Shown here piece after piece: positions 36,611 through 45,608 of a stretch of 64,000 nucleotides of DNA. The DNA is taken from positions 1 to 64,000 of the forward strand of contig CAMAUX010000007.1 in assembly GCA_945861435.1 (NCBI GenBank), written 5' to 3'. The first letter of the stretch is position 1. Every line of letters begins with the position of its first letter. The notes under the pieces are model-generated. The model did not search any database. It saw nothing but the letters and a program-made list of their open reading frames with translations, and was not told where the DNA came from. Origin of the DNA: Chthoniobacter flavus. Its GTDB lineage: Bacteria; Verrucomicrobiota; Verrucomicrobiia; Chthoniobacterales; Chthoniobacteraceae. A program made the position numbers and the translations under genes.

Positions 36611-36630
36611 TTTACCCTGTCAATTTACCC
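36606..36630. repeat. tandem 12-mer, possible operator
   Basis: GTCAATTTACCC occurs at 36606-36617 and again at 36619-36630, a 13-base period. It lies between two divergent transcription units, and each unit contains a minus-strand TTGAC. It is a candidate regulator site or a duplicated -35. Confidence 0.5.
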
Positions 36631-36666
36631 CCACCCATCTTTGCACCTTCGTGCCACGAAATTTTT

Positions 36667-36703
36667 ACAAATTTCTCTTGTCTCAGACCCTTCCCACACC
36701 TAA
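36667..36703 (+). promoter_or_regulatory. candidate promoter of the small RNA/leader
   Basis: ACAAATTTCTCTTG matches 12 of 14 positions with the nuo promoter segment (22996-23009). It is followed at nearly the same distance by ACCTAA (36698-36703). An inverted repeat GAAATTT-N4-AAATTTC (36658-36675) overlaps its upstream edge, as the Crp-like palindrome does at nuo. Confidence 0.45.
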
Positions 36704-36719
36704 AACGGATCCCATAGGG

Positions 36720-36752
36720 ATGTACGACGAGTCACTCCAGCTTTCCCCCTAA
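36720..36752 (+). CDS. possible ten-codon leader peptide
   Basis: ATG 36720 opens MYDESLQLSP followed by TAA, with AGGG immediately upstream. It lies between the candidate promoter and the hairpin, where an attenuator leader peptide would be. The first C-run encodes its final Ser-Pro. Composition alone cannot show translation; it may be chance. Confidence 0.25.
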   Translation: MYDESLQLSP

Positions 36753-36809
36753 AATTTCCCCCGGAAACAAAGTTCCCCCTGAGATCTCCCCCAGATCCCC
36801 AGAAAACAG

Positions 36810-36850
36810 GTAAACGCCGACTGAAGAAATTCAGTCGGCGTTTACTCTTT
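36810..36850 (+). terminator. perfect 16-bp hairpin with GAAA tetraloop, terminator-like
   Basis: GTAAACGCCGACTGAA (36810-36825) and TTCAGTCGGCGTTTAC (36830-36845) are exact reverse complements around a GAAA (GNRA) loop. The tail TCTTTCT is only moderately U-rich. It is the most stable structure seen in any gap of the window and lies 50 bases before the NIPSNAP start. Confidence 0.65.
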
Positions 36851-36895
36851 CTAAGGAACTCCACCCTCACGGGCTTCTCCCCCTGAATCCACCCC

Positions 36896-37687
36896 ATGAA
36901 AACCCTGCTCCTCGCCCTGCTCCCTGCTCTCCTCGCCATCGTCACCTCGATCGCCACACCAGCACGTGCCGCCGAAAAAGACTCCCGCGTCTTCGAAATG
37001 CGCACCTACTACGCCCCAGAAGGCAAACTCGACGCGCTTAACGCAAGATTCCGCGACCACACACTCGCCCTCTTCCAAAAACACGGCATCACCAGCATCG
37101 GCTACTGGGTCCCCGTGGAGAACAAAGACAACAAGCTCGTCTACGTCCTCGCCTACCCCAGCCGCGAGGCGCGCGAGACTTCATGGAAAAACTTCTTCGC
37201 AGATCCTGCATGGAAACAGGCCCGCGAAGCCTCCGAACGCGATGGCAAACTCGTCGCCAAGGTCGAACAACGCTTCCTCACCACCACCGATTTCTCGCGC
37301 TTCTCAGAAACGTCCACCAAACCAGCCACCGCATCCTCCCCAAGGGTTTTTGAATTGCGCACCTACACCACCACCCCAGGCAACCTGCAGGCCCTCCACG
37401 CGCGCTTCCGCGACCACACCATGGACCTCTTCGCCAAGCACGGCATGACCAACCTCTTCTACTGGCAACTCATGCCCGACCAGCAGGGCGCAGAAAACAC
37501 CCTTGTCTACCTCCTCTCCCACGCAAGCGTCGATGCCGCCAAAGCCTCATTCGACGCCTTCCGCGCCGACCCCGCATGGACCGCTGCACGCAACGCTTCC
37601 GAGCAAAAGGCAGGCGGCTCCCTCACCGCCCCCAACGGCGTCGAATCCCTCTTCCTCCTGCCCACCGATTACTCCCCCCTGCGCTGA
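36896..37687 (+). CDS. secreted protein with two NIPSNAP domains
   Basis: 263 residues: signal peptide (LLLALLPALLAIVTSIATPARA), then two NIPSNAP dimeric alpha-beta-barrel domains at about 32-135 and 145-260. Both start RVFE(M/L)RTY and contain LxALxARFRDHTxxLFxKHG. PVC bacteria commonly carry exported NIPSNAP proteins of unknown function. The two domains align with each other, so this is an internal duplication. No known catalytic residues. Confidence 0.88.
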   Translation: MKTLLLALLPALLAIVTSIATPARAAEKDSRVFEMRTYYAPEGKLDALNARFRDHTLALFQKHGITSIGYWVPVENKDNKLVYVLAYPSREARETSWKNFFADPAWKQAREASERDGKLVAKVEQRFLTTTDFSRFSETSTKPATASSPRVFELRTYTTTPGNLQALHARFRDHTMDLFAKHGMTNLFYWQLMPDQQGAENTLVYLLSHASVDAAKASFDAFRADPAWTAARNASEQKAGGSLTAPNGVESLFLLPTDYSPLR

Positions 37688-37721
37688 TCCCCACCCGGCA
37701 CGCGTTGCCGCTGCCTGCAGC

Positions 37722-38234
37722 TCACAGCCCGCTCGGATGACGCACGGAAAAACCGCGCGTCGTCCGCGATTCCATGCTCCAGCGCGGCCCCTGCGTCTGC
37801 CAGCCCCACCCACTCTCAAAGCGCAGCCCCGCAATCACCATGAACACGTGCCCCCGGCGCGCGTACACGGTGATCCATTCCCCTCTCCCCCTCCTCCCGT
37901 AACTGCGAAACGCCCCGGAGGGCGCAGCGGACGGCGCCTGCCCAGCCGCCACCAGCACATGGGACACCGCCCCTGAACAATCATACCCAGCCGCCTCCCC
38001 GGATCCGTGCCCCCCGCCTCGCAGGTACGGCCTTCCGGCAATCTCATTGGCTGCCATCACCGCCTTTCGCACCGCCCATGGAGCACCGGGTGGCGCCTCC
38101 GCAACCACTCCTTCAAGCACCGCCGTCTTCCCCGGCACATACCGGTAAACATAGGGCGCCGGCCCCGCACAGCCCGCAAGCCATGCGGCCGCAATACACG
38201 CCATCACGGCAAGCCCTGCTCGCAGCATTTTCAT
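37722..38234 (-). CDS. NlpC/P60-like lipoprotein (predicted peptidoglycan peptidase)
   Basis: A 170-residue lipoprotein with lipobox LAGC (Cys22). The C40 peptidase-type core has GYDCSGAVSHVL with nucleophile Cys86 and RRGHVFMVIAG with His129. It would cut peptide stems in the cell wall. The fold is compact for the family. Start is one of two ATGs, 38234 or 38228. It is divergent from yheT with only 54 bases between. Confidence 0.78.
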   Translation of the reverse strand: MKMLRAGLAVMACIAAAWLAGCAGPAPYVYRYVPGKTAVLEGVVAEAPPGAPWAVRKAVMAANEIAGRPYLRGGGHGSGEAAGYDCSGAVSHVLVAAGQAPSAAPSGAFRSYGRRGRGEWITVYARRGHVFMVIAGLRFESGWGWQTQGPRWSMESRTTRGFSVRHPSGL

Positions 38235-38288
38235 TCCCCGCCTCTATGCCGGATTGCCTCTGCATTTGCATCCGTGAAATCTGCAGGC

Positions 38289-39236
38289 ATGCCGATCCTC
38301 GGCGCCCACTTCCATCCAACCCTCCCCCTGCGCAACCCCCATGTGCAGACGCTTCTCGCGTCCCTCCTTCCTCGAAGCGCCCCGAGAGACGCCACCCAAC
38401 ACACACTCGAACTGAGCGATGGCGACTTCCTCTCCCTCTGGAGCGTCTCCCGCGGCTTCCGCAGACTCGCCATCCTCTGCCACGGATTGGAAGGCAGCTT
38501 CCACTCGCCCTACATCCGCGGAATGGCCTCCACCCTCCTTCTCCGCGGATGGGACGTCCTCGCATGGAACTACCGCGGATGCGGCCCACAGCCCAACCGC
38601 CTCCTGCGCTTCTACCACAGTGGCGCCACCGAAGACCTCCGCGCCGTCCTCGCCCACGCCGCTGAAGGCTACCAATCCCTCGCCCTCGTAGGCTTCAGCC
38701 TCGGCGGCAACCTCGTCCTCAAATACCTCGGCGAACCCTCGCCCCACCCTGCAATCACCAGCGCCGCCGCACTCTCCGCGCCCATCGACCTCGCCAGCAG
38801 CGCCCACGCGCTCGACACCCGCCCCGCCAACCGCCTCTACCTCCACCGCTTCCTCTCCACCCTCCGCGCCAAGATCCGTGCCAAGGCCGCACGATTCCCT
38901 GACGCCATCTCGCTGGAGCCCCTCAAAACCGCCCGCTCATTCGCCACCTTCGACGACGCCTACACCGCACGCCTCCACGGCTTTCACAACGCGCAGGACT
39001 ACTGGACGCGCTGCAGCGCACTCCACTTCCTACCGCACCTCACAGTCCCCACCCTCCTCCTCAACGCGCTCGACGACCCCTTCCTCGCCACCCCCTCCTT
39101 TCCACACGACATCGCTCGCAATCATCCGGCGCTCTGGCTTGAGACCCCGGCCCACGGCGGCCACGTGGGCTTCCTCCAACACGATGGACACCTCCACCCA
39201 TGGTCCGAACTCCGCGTGGCCCAATTCCTATCCTGA
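38289..39236 (+). CDS. yheT: YheT-family alpha/beta hydrolase
   Basis: 315 residues. The family opening NPHVQTLLASLL is followed by CHGLEGSFHSPY (oxyanion region), nucleophile elbow GFSLGGN with Ser137, acid D262 or D263 in NALDDPF, and His292 in HGGHVGF. YheT proteins are predicted carboxylesterases of unknown physiological substrate. ATG 38289 is the first codon giving the family N-terminus. Confidence 0.93.
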   Translation: MPILGAHFHPTLPLRNPHVQTLLASLLPRSAPRDATQHTLELSDGDFLSLWSVSRGFRRLAILCHGLEGSFHSPYIRGMASTLLLRGWDVLAWNYRGCGPQPNRLLRFYHSGATEDLRAVLAHAAEGYQSLALVGFSLGGNLVLKYLGEPSPHPAITSAAALSAPIDLASSAHALDTRPANRLYLHRFLSTLRAKIRAKAARFPDAISLEPLKTARSFATFDDAYTARLHGFHNAQDYWTRCSALHFLPHLTVPTLLLNALDDPFLATPSFPHDIARNHPALWLETPAHGGHVGFLQHDGHLHPWSELRVAQFLS

Positions 39237-39480
39237 TCCACACGCCTTTTTTCTCCAAAAACCCGCATCACACCCACGGTGAATCAACTGAGCGTCCGCG
39301 CCCTCGTCCGTGAAAAGACACATCAAAGACCCCCACAGCGCATGTAACCTGGTCGGCAATGTTTTGGAGAGAATCCCACTGGGAAAACCCTTTGCCAATA
39401 GCTCCCCTCGAGGCGCCTCCGAAAATTTTCCAACTTAGTTTGTCCCCATTTCACGGATTCACCGGACGATTGCCGAACAC

Positions 39481-40035
39481 ATGTCCGTCGAATCCCATGC
39501 CATTCACAAAGCAGCCGCCGAGTTTATCCGCGACCGGCATTTGCTGGGCGCTTTCGTGAACGGTCTGCTGCGCGATGCTCATGCGGCGGAGGACATCCTG
39601 CAGGAGGTTTGGGCGCTCTTGTCTTTGGAAGTGGATAAGGGAGCAGAAATCTTAAATCAGGCGGCTTGGTGCCGGGGAGTGGCGCGGAATCTCATCCGCA
39701 GGCACTGGGAGAAAAAGCAGCAGACCACGATTCTAGCGGGTAGCGACGTCCTCGAAAACTTCCTCTGCCGCGTGGAGCAGAGCTTCGCCCGCGCGGATAC
39801 GCAGGAGCACTTTGCCTCAGCGCGGCTGGCTGCCCTTGATCAATGCGTCGCCTCACTCCCAGAGCGATCGCGAAAGCTGCTCTCACTCAAATACACCCAG
39901 CGCGCCACTCTGGGACAAATCGCCTGCGAAACAGGGCAGTCATTTGAAGCAGTGAAAAAGGCACTCATCCGACTCCGAGCCGCCCTCTTGGAGTGCGTGC
40001 GCCGCAGACTATCTCAGGAGGAATGGAACACATGA
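39481..40035 (+). CDS. ECF-like sigma factor of the Rhodopirellula/Verrucomicrobium type
   Basis: 184 residues. Region 2 has FVNGLLRDAHAAEDILQEVWALL and ARNLIRRHWEKK; region 4 has LPERSRKLLSLKYTQRATLGQIACETGQSFEAVKKALIRLRAAL. This fits the sigma-70 subfamily expanded in PVC bacteria. The next gene encodes a membrane protein whose start overlaps this stop (ATGA), the usual sigma/anti-sigma coupling. The transcripts controlled are probably those just downstream (inference). Confidence 0.92.
   Translation: MSVESHAIHKAAAEFIRDRHLLGAFVNGLLRDAHAAEDILQEVWALLSLEVDKGAEILNQAAWCRGVARNLIRRHWEKKQQTTILAGSDVLENFLCRVEQSFARADTQEHFASARLAALDQCVASLPERSRKLLSLKYTQRATLGQIACETGQSFEAVKKALIRLRAALLECVRRRLSQEEWNT
40016..40022 (+). 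promoter_or_regulatory. Shine-Dalgarno deciding the anti-sigma start
   Basis: AGGAGGA lies nine bases before ATG 40032 but directly abuts ATG 40023, so the second ATG is the likely start. Confidence 0.65.
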
Positions 40036-41024
40036 CGATCGACGAACTCTTACAGCGCTGGAGCGATGAAACGCTTACCTCTGATCAGCTTCAATCCCTG
40101 TCAGAGAGACTAACCGCCCCCGAAAATCAGGACGCCCTGCTCGAAAACTGGCTGATCGAAAGCAGCCTGACTGACTATCTCCCTGCTGCATCAGTGCCTG
40201 AGCCTCGCAACTCCGCACCGAACCACAACAGCCCACCACTCGCCCCCATTGAGGAAAAGCACAGAACGCAGTGGCTCTCCTTCCGCCCGCTCACTGCCGC
40301 CGCAGCAGGGATCGTGTTTGGAATGCTCAGCGCGGCACTCGTATTTGGATATTCAACACCACGCATCCTCCAACAGGTATTAACCCTGGCTAATCCCGGA
40401 TTTGAGGAGGCAATTACCCCGATGCCGGACGGCGTTCCCATGCAATTCGGAGTCTGGAGTGGCGACCATTCAGAAATCATCGCCGAACAGCAGGGCATCA
40501 CGCCACACGAAGGAAACCGGATGTTCCATTTCCTGCGCTCGGATTCGAGGGACGGTTTCCCGTCGCGCGCCTACCACGGCAACATGTACCAATTCATCGA
40601 CATCAGACCATGGCGCGACGCAATCGCAACCGGGTCTGCGGTGGTGGATTGGTCCGCGTGGTTCAACTGCATACGGGAACAACCAGGCACTCCGTCACAG
40701 TTTGAAGCAAGCATGTGGGCCTTTGCGGGCGAGCCCTCCTTTGTACGGAAGAACTGGGAAGAAAAACTCCACCAAGAACTCGGCTACAGCACGTGGCGCT
40801 TGGTGGCAGACGACGATCCGAAGACGTGGCAGCGCGTCACAGGCAGCCTCATTGTACCACCGGAAACCCATTTCTTGGTCGTGGAACTCAAAGCCATCGC
40901 CGGCAACGAAACCCCGGTGGACGGCGTCGTCACTTTTGCAGGCCACTATGCGGACGATGTGCAGATGGTGCTCCGCACGCACCCGCGAGACCAAGTGCAG
41001 AAGCTGCAGCGAGCCACCCCCTGA
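40032..41024 (+). CDS. membrane anti-sigma-like protein with large extracytoplasmic domain
   Basis: 330 residues. A short N-terminal cytoplasmic domain ([20 protein letters not shown]) resembles the FecR-type anti-sigma start, followed by a Pro-rich linker, one membrane helix at about 86-107, then a jelly-roll-like outer domain beginning [10 protein letters not shown] that looks like a carbohydrate-binding or lectin-type fold. Start ATG 40032 is set by the AGGAGGA site and overlaps the sigma stop. Likely it holds the sigma factor until an external ligand is sensed (inference from position and topology). Confidence 0.78.
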   Translation: MTIDELLQRWSDETLTSDQLQSLSERLTAPENQDALLENWLIESSLTDYLPAASVPEPRNSAPNHNSPPLAPIEEKHRTQWLSFRPLTAAAAGIVFGMLSAALVFGYSTPRILQQVLTLANPGFEEAITPMPDGVPMQFGVWSGDHSEIIAEQQGITPHEGNRMFHFLRSDSRDGFPSRAYHGNMYQFIDIRPWRDAIATGSAVVDWSAWFNCIREQPGTPSQFEASMWAFAGEPSFVRKNWEEKLHQELGYSTWRLVADDDPKTWQRVTGSLIVPPETHFLVVELKAIAGNETPVDGVVTFAGHYADDVQMVLRTHPRDQVQKLQRATP

Positions 41025-41079
41025 GGTTCCAACCGTCCAGAAAAAGACCGACTTCCACTCCCCTCCCCAAGCCACCCCC

Positions 41080-42774
41080 GTGAAAACGCCCCCCACAACC
41101 ATCAGCCACCACCTCGCTCAATCCGCCGGATCCCTGCTCCTGCACACAATCACCGCTACTTCTGCGCTCGTGAGCGCACTTTACGCCGATGCCCAACAGA
41201 GCGTGCCGCCCGGTGCCGGCACCAACGCGTCCCCGGGCTTCGAATACTCGCTTGAAACCATCCACGTCGATACCGGCGAGCGGACCGTGGTCTACCGCAC
41301 CCGCGATCACATTGAAGCCCCCAACTGGTCCCGAGATGGCAAATACCTAATCTATAACTTCAAGGGGGGCATTTACAAATTACCCGTCACCGCCAACGAC
41401 AAACCCGCCGTCCCCCCCGGAGCCAAGCCGCAGCTGCTCGAGACCGGAGCCGCCAACAAGTGCAACAACGACCACGGGATTTCTTTTGATGGAAAACAGC
41501 TCGCAGTGAGCTCCCGATTGGACGGCAAAAAGTCCCAGATCTATGTTCTGCCCATCGACGGCGGTGAAGCACGGCTGGTGACCCCGCTGTCCCCATCCTA
41601 CTGGCATGGATGGTCGCCCGATGACAAGACGCTGACCTACTGCGCGGAGCGCAATGGCAACTTCGATGTCTACACCATCCCCACCGCCGGCGGCGAAGAG
41701 AAGCGCCTGACCACAAACCCGGGTCTCGACGACGGCCCCGAGTATTCGCCGGACGGACGCTACATCTATTTCAACTCCGAGCGCGCCGGAACGATGCAGA
41801 TCTGGCGCATGAAGCCCGACGGCTCCGCGCAGGAACCCGTGGTCGCCGATGAATACCGCAACTGGTTTCCCCACCTCTCACCAGATGGACAATGGATGGT
41901 GTTCATTAGTTTCGGAAAAGACGTCATCCCAGACGAGCATCCCGAGAACCGCGATGTGATGCTTCGACTCATGCCCACCGGCGGTGGCAAAGTGCGCGAA
42001 CTAGCCAGACTCTTCGGCGGCCAGGGTACGCTCAATGTCCCCTCATGGTCCCCTGACAGCAAAAAGGTGGCCTTCGTCAGTGTCACCAAACCGATCCCCC
42101 CGGACTGGTCGCTGCCAAGCATGCCGAAGCCCAATCCCCACAAGCAGGTGCCACCCCCGGAGGGTTTTCACCGCCCCACCGTCACGATCAACAAACCGCT
42201 GGGGATCTTCGAAGGACAGGCAGATGTCGGAGGCCCCCTGCTTCCCGGCAACGCAAACTTCTCACCAACCACGGGCCAGTACAGGCTGACCTCCGCAGGC
42301 TATAACATCTGGTACCAACGCGACGAACTCCGCTACGCGTGGAAACAAATGTCCGGTGATGCCTCGCTCAGCGCCAGCATCACGTTCCCAGATCGCCAGG
42401 GCTATTACGACCGCAAGGCCGTCCTGATGTTCCGCCAGGATCTCAGCGACGACTCAAAGACCGTCATGGTCGCGCTGCACGGCGCCGGCTTGATCCATCT
42501 GGCAAAGCGCTCGGAAAAAGGCGCCAAAATTCTGGAAACCTGCCGCGTGCAAGCGGGCGAGCGCGCTTCCGACGCCCCTCCCATCCGCCTCAGCATCACG
42601 AAACGCTGCGACACCTTCACTCTGCTGGTCAGCCTCAATAGCGAACCCATGCGCGCGGTCGAAGGCACGGCAGACCTCCGTCTGGAGGGGCCTTATTACG
42701 TCGGCATCGGTTTCTGCTCACATCTGCCAGTCACCTCGGACACAGCCGTTCTGTCCGACGTGGAACTGAAATGA
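41080..42774 (+). CDS. exported TolB-like beta-propeller protein
   Basis: 564 residues from GTG 41080, giving a possible signal peptide ending ...LYADAQQ. Repeated PD40/TolB blades are visible: [60 protein letters not shown], and [14 protein letters not shown]. The last about 170 residues are a separate beta domain ([20 protein letters not shown]) of the DUF1349/concanavalin-like sort. No catalytic residues seen. It lies 55 bases after the anti-sigma-like gene, in an apparent operon. Confidence 0.82.
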   Translation: MKTPPTTISHHLAQSAGSLLLHTITATSALVSALYADAQQSVPPGAGTNASPGFEYSLETIHVDTGERTVVYRTRDHIEAPNWSRDGKYLIYNFKGGIYKLPVTANDKPAVPPGAKPQLLETGAANKCNNDHGISFDGKQLAVSSRLDGKKSQIYVLPIDGGEARLVTPLSPSYWHGWSPDDKTLTYCAERNGNFDVYTIPTAGGEEKRLTTNPGLDDGPEYSPDGRYIYFNSERAGTMQIWRMKPDGSAQEPVVADEYRNWFPHLSPDGQWMVFISFGKDVIPDEHPENRDVMLRLMPTGGGKVRELARLFGGQGTLNVPSWSPDSKKVAFVSVTKPIPPDWSLPSMPKPNPHKQVPPPEGFHRPTVTINKPLGIFEGQADVGGPLLPGNANFSPTTGQYRLTSAGYNIWYQRDELRYAWKQMSGDASLSASITFPDRQGYYDRKAVLMFRQDLSDDSKTVMVALHGAGLIHLAKRSEKGAKILETCRVQAGERASDAPPIRLSITKRCDTFTLLVSLNSEPMRAVEGTADLRLEGPYYVGIGFCSHLPVTSDTAVLSDVELK

Positions 42775-42819
42775 ACCATTCAGGCCCAGCGCAGATTAAA
42801 AACAAAGCGGCACACCCCA

Positions 42820-44118
42820 ATGAAAACCCTCCGCTCAAACCTTCTTCATCTGGCCGGGATATTATTCGCTGCAAACACCGCTTTCACGGCAAACGACCCA
42901 ATGGAAGCGGGACCAAAGACAAAACTCACCATCACCGACGCCGTCTCCGAAACGCGCGCCTTGCTGCACGGACGAAAGATCTCGGACGTCCTCGGAGTCA
43001 CGCATGTCAACGGGCAGTACGCACTCACCGAAAAACCTTTCCTGATCGAGGGGGCGGAAGCCGTGCAGACGCTCGGGGCAAAGATTCTCAAAGTCTGGTT
43101 CTACTCGATTTATGAGAAGCAATATTCCTGGCACAGCACATGGCCGAGGGATGTGGCTGTCCCCGACCTCGAAGCCCTCGCCAAGACACCGTACTATGAG
43201 GCGGTGTTTGCCATGCAGTTTCACACCCTCGTGCTGGAGACCGCTGAGTTTGGAATGCACCAATACTTCTGGCAGCAGGGCCTTTCCGAAACCGACAGGC
43301 AGAAGGTTCACGATCAAATCTATCGACTCACCAAACATCTCCTGACCCGCTACCGCGGCACGGGAAAGACCTTCGTGCTTCAAAACTGGGAAGCCGACAA
43401 CGTGATGAAATTTGCGTTGAAGGACGCGAAGCCAGACACCTGGGACACCGCCTACCAAGGCATGTGCGAGTGGATCAACACCCGCCAGAAGGCAGTCGAG
43501 GCAGCACGCCGCGACTGCGGCACGGAGGGAGTCCAAGTCTTGCACGCGTTTGAAGTAAACTTCGTGCCTTCCTTGCAGGACCTCGAGGCAGGAATCCGCT
43601 ACGAAAAGGGCAAACCCCTCGTCGTCGATACCGTGGTTCCGAAGACAAAGTGCGATCTCTACAGCCTGTCTTCTTGGGAAACTTGGGCTCCCAGGAAAGA
43701 GGACAGCCTTTTCGGGCGTTTGAAATACCTCGCCAGCAAGGCTCCGCACGACGGGATTCTGGGCGAGGGTAACCTGATGCTTGGAGAGTTCGGCGCCCAA
43801 GAGCGCGATTTTGAAAAAATTCAAAAGAACTACCCTGTTTACGACGGCGACACGTCAGGAGCAGCTTTCTACGCCCTCCATCGCATGGTCGACGCGGCGT
43901 TGCGCGCTGGTGTGCGCTACATGATCCACTGGCAGATCTACGACAACGATCTTCGCATGGGCGGCAAATACGAGGGAAAGGGACTCCCCACCGGCGTCAT
44001 GGCGACCGCCGAGCAATGCGTCGGCAACTGGCTCATCCGTCCGGACGGCTCGCGAGTTCCGACCTATGATTACTTCCTCGCACTGTTTGATGCGGAAAAA
44101 GCGGATTCCCAGCGCTGA
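42820..44118 (+). CDS. predicted secreted glycoside-hydrolase-like TIM-barrel protein
   Basis: 432 residues with a signal peptide (LLHLAGILFAANTAFTA). The sequence reads as a (beta/alpha)8 hydrolase of the GH-A type: LQNWEADN puts Glu191 where the acid/base should be, and LGEFGAQE puts Glu323 where the nucleophile should be, 132 residues apart. VNFVPSL and MIHWQIYDND are further strand ends. I cannot assign a numbered family. It ends the sigma/anti-sigma/TolB-like operon, so a polysaccharide-related role is likely. Confidence 0.65.
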   Translation: MKTLRSNLLHLAGILFAANTAFTANDPMEAGPKTKLTITDAVSETRALLHGRKISDVLGVTHVNGQYALTEKPFLIEGAEAVQTLGAKILKVWFYSIYEKQYSWHSTWPRDVAVPDLEALAKTPYYEAVFAMQFHTLVLETAEFGMHQYFWQQGLSETDRQKVHDQIYRLTKHLLTRYRGTGKTFVLQNWEADNVMKFALKDAKPDTWDTAYQGMCEWINTRQKAVEAARRDCGTEGVQVLHAFEVNFVPSLQDLEAGIRYEKGKPLVVDTVVPKTKCDLYSLSSWETWAPRKEDSLFGRLKYLASKAPHDGILGEGNLMLGEFGAQERDFEKIQKNYPVYDGDTSGAAFYALHRMVDAALRAGVRYMIHWQIYDNDLRMGGKYEGKGLPTGVMATAEQCVGNWLIRPDGSRVPTYDYFLALFDAEKADSQR

Positions 44119-44522
44119 TGAGAGCGCACGCAACGCGATGGCGAGATTCTCGAAGCCACCCGACAAACGGATCGGAAGCCAATCCGGCCAAACCGAGGCC
44201 AATCAAATCATCAGGGTACGTCCCGGATTTATTCCCGTGGTCCTTATGGGCTTCCAGCGACCACCGAACCGCAGCGAATTGCTTTCGTGGATAGCGCAAT
44301 AGAATTTGGTGGAAAGCATCCACACATCCAACCGCCTCTACCGCGCAGACTCTGGATCGCGCAGGGTCGCTACGTGCAACGAAGACCCCTCCCGAAGCGT
44401 CGCCGCTATGCTGCGGAGATGAATGTCATCCAAGATCGTTACCATCAGCGTGGATCCCATCACCCACCGGCGCTCACTCGCCAAATTTGACACCGTACGC
44501 ACCTGCGGAAATAGTCGCCCCC
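44119..44522. other. intergenic stretch with no supported gene
   Basis: About 400 bases between the hydrolase-like gene and the DUF362 gene. Short open frames on both strands lack family features. The composition is unskewed like the preceding block, and the strongly C-rich composition resumes at the DUF362 gene, so this is the probable right boundary of that block. A promoter-like pair sits at its right end. Confidence 0.45.
44487..44515 (+). promoter_or_regulatory. sigma70-like promoter before the DUF362 gene
   Basis: TTGACA (44487-44492), a 17-base spacer and AATAGT (44510-44515). The expected transcription start falls at or just before GTG 44523, which would make the mRNA nearly leaderless if both calls are right. 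Confidence 0.5.
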
Positions 44523-45608
44523 GTGTGGAGGTCCCTCTGGGCTGCGCTGACAGCCGTTCTCATCACCCAAAGTCTTGCGGCCGAGGTGCCCGGGGGCACC
44601 GAACGCTCCACAGTCTATTGGATCCAGAACCCTGAGTGCCTCGCCGACAACCGTCCACAAGGCGCCGCTGTCAGCGCCATGGTCCATCAGATCGTCCAAG
44701 CCGCCACAGGCCAGGACACACCCAAGAAAGCCTGGACCTCCCTCGTCTCCCCAAAAGACCGCGTCGGCATCAAAGTCTCCACCATCGGCGGCCCGGGCTT
44801 CAGCACCCACACCGAAGTAGTCGATGCCATCGTCGACGGCCTCCGGATGGCAGGCGTGCCTCTCGATCAAATTCTCGTCTGGGACAGAAACGCCGACACC
44901 CTCTCCGCCGCCGGATACCAGCAGCGCCGCGGCGGCTACCAAGTCCGTTCCATCCCACCCGCCACAGGCTACGACCCAGCCGCAGCCATCGACACCTCCG
45001 TCATCGGCAAACTCATCTGGGGCGACCTCCTCTTCCCAAAATCGCTCACACGCAGACTCCCCTCGGGCACCGCACAGACCGACCCCCTCAGCCAGACCAG
45101 CCACGTCTCACGCGTCCTCAGCCAAGAGGTCACCAAGGTCATCAACGTGCCCGTCCTCTCGGACTCCGCGGGCTGCGCCATCGCCGGCGCCATCTACAAC
45201 CTCGCCATCCCCAACGTCGACAACTGGCGCCGCTTCGTCCACCCGGATGGCAGCGGCGCCGCCTCGCTCGCCGAACTGGCCGCTGAAAAAGCGATCCGCT
45301 CCAAAGTCGTCCTCCACCTCATGGACGCCCTCGTCGCCCAGTACGCAGGAGGCCCCTCCGCCTCCCCCAACTACGCCTACGCCCACTCCAGCCTCTACGC
45401 AGCCTTCGACCCGCTGGCCCTCGACCTCACCGCCCTCCATCAACTCGACCTCTGGCGCACCTCGGCAAAACTTCCGCCCCTCGCCCCCAAGGCTCGCTGG
45501 ATGCTCTTCGCCGAGGATCTCGGCGTCGGCATCGCCCACCCCAACCGCATCGACCTCGTCGCCATCCCTCTCAAAAAACCGCATCACGCCTCCACCAGCC
45601 TGCCATGA
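44523..45608 (+). CDS. DUF362-domain protein, exported
   Basis: 361 residues from GTG 44523 with signal peptide (WAALTAVLITQSLAAEV). DUF362 features are DRVGIKVSTIGGPGFSTH, ILVWDRNADTLSAAGY, KVINVPVLSDSAGCAIAGAIYNLAI and a PNRIDLV end. These proteins often occur near iron-sulfur or redox proteins, but their activity is not established; this copy has no ferredoxin motif. An in-frame TTG at 44487 lies inside the promoter and is unlikely. It overlaps the next gene by ATGA. Confidence 0.82.
   Translation: MWRSLWAALTAVLITQSLAAEVPGGTERSTVYWIQNPECLADNRPQGAAVSAMVHQIVQAATGQDTPKKAWTSLVSPKDRVGIKVSTIGGPGFSTHTEVVDAIVDGLRMAGVPLDQILVWDRNADTLSAAGYQQRRGGYQVRSIPPATGYDPAAAIDTSVIGKLIWGDLLFPKSLTRRLPSGTAQTDPLSQTSHVSRVLSQEVTKVINVPVLSDSAGCAIAGAIYNLAIPNVDNWRRFVHPDGSGAASLAELAAEKAIRSKVVLHLMDALVAQYAGGPSASPNYAYAHSSLYAAFDPLALDLTALHQLDLWRTSAKLPPLAPKARWMLFAEDLGVGIAHPNRIDLVAIPLKKPHHASTSLP

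Larger units (their letters stand above)
36710..36850 (+). ncRNA. candidate small RNA or 5' leader with repeated UCCCCC motifs
   Basis: Downstream of a promoter-like module, about 140 bases carry five C-run motifs: UCCCCC ending at 36749, 36762, 36779 and 36792, and UCCCC at 36796-36800. They are separated by A-rich linkers. A perfect 16-bp hairpin follows. Single-stranded C-rich motifs are how several known bacterial small RNAs pair with G-rich ribosome-binding sites. It could equally be the leader of the NIPSNAP gene at 36896. No homologue is recognised. Confidence 0.45.

Noticed and set aside
44033-44490. Short open frames on both strands in the gap before the DUF362 gene
   Set aside because: No signal peptide, motif or ribosome-binding site; composition gives no sign of coding.
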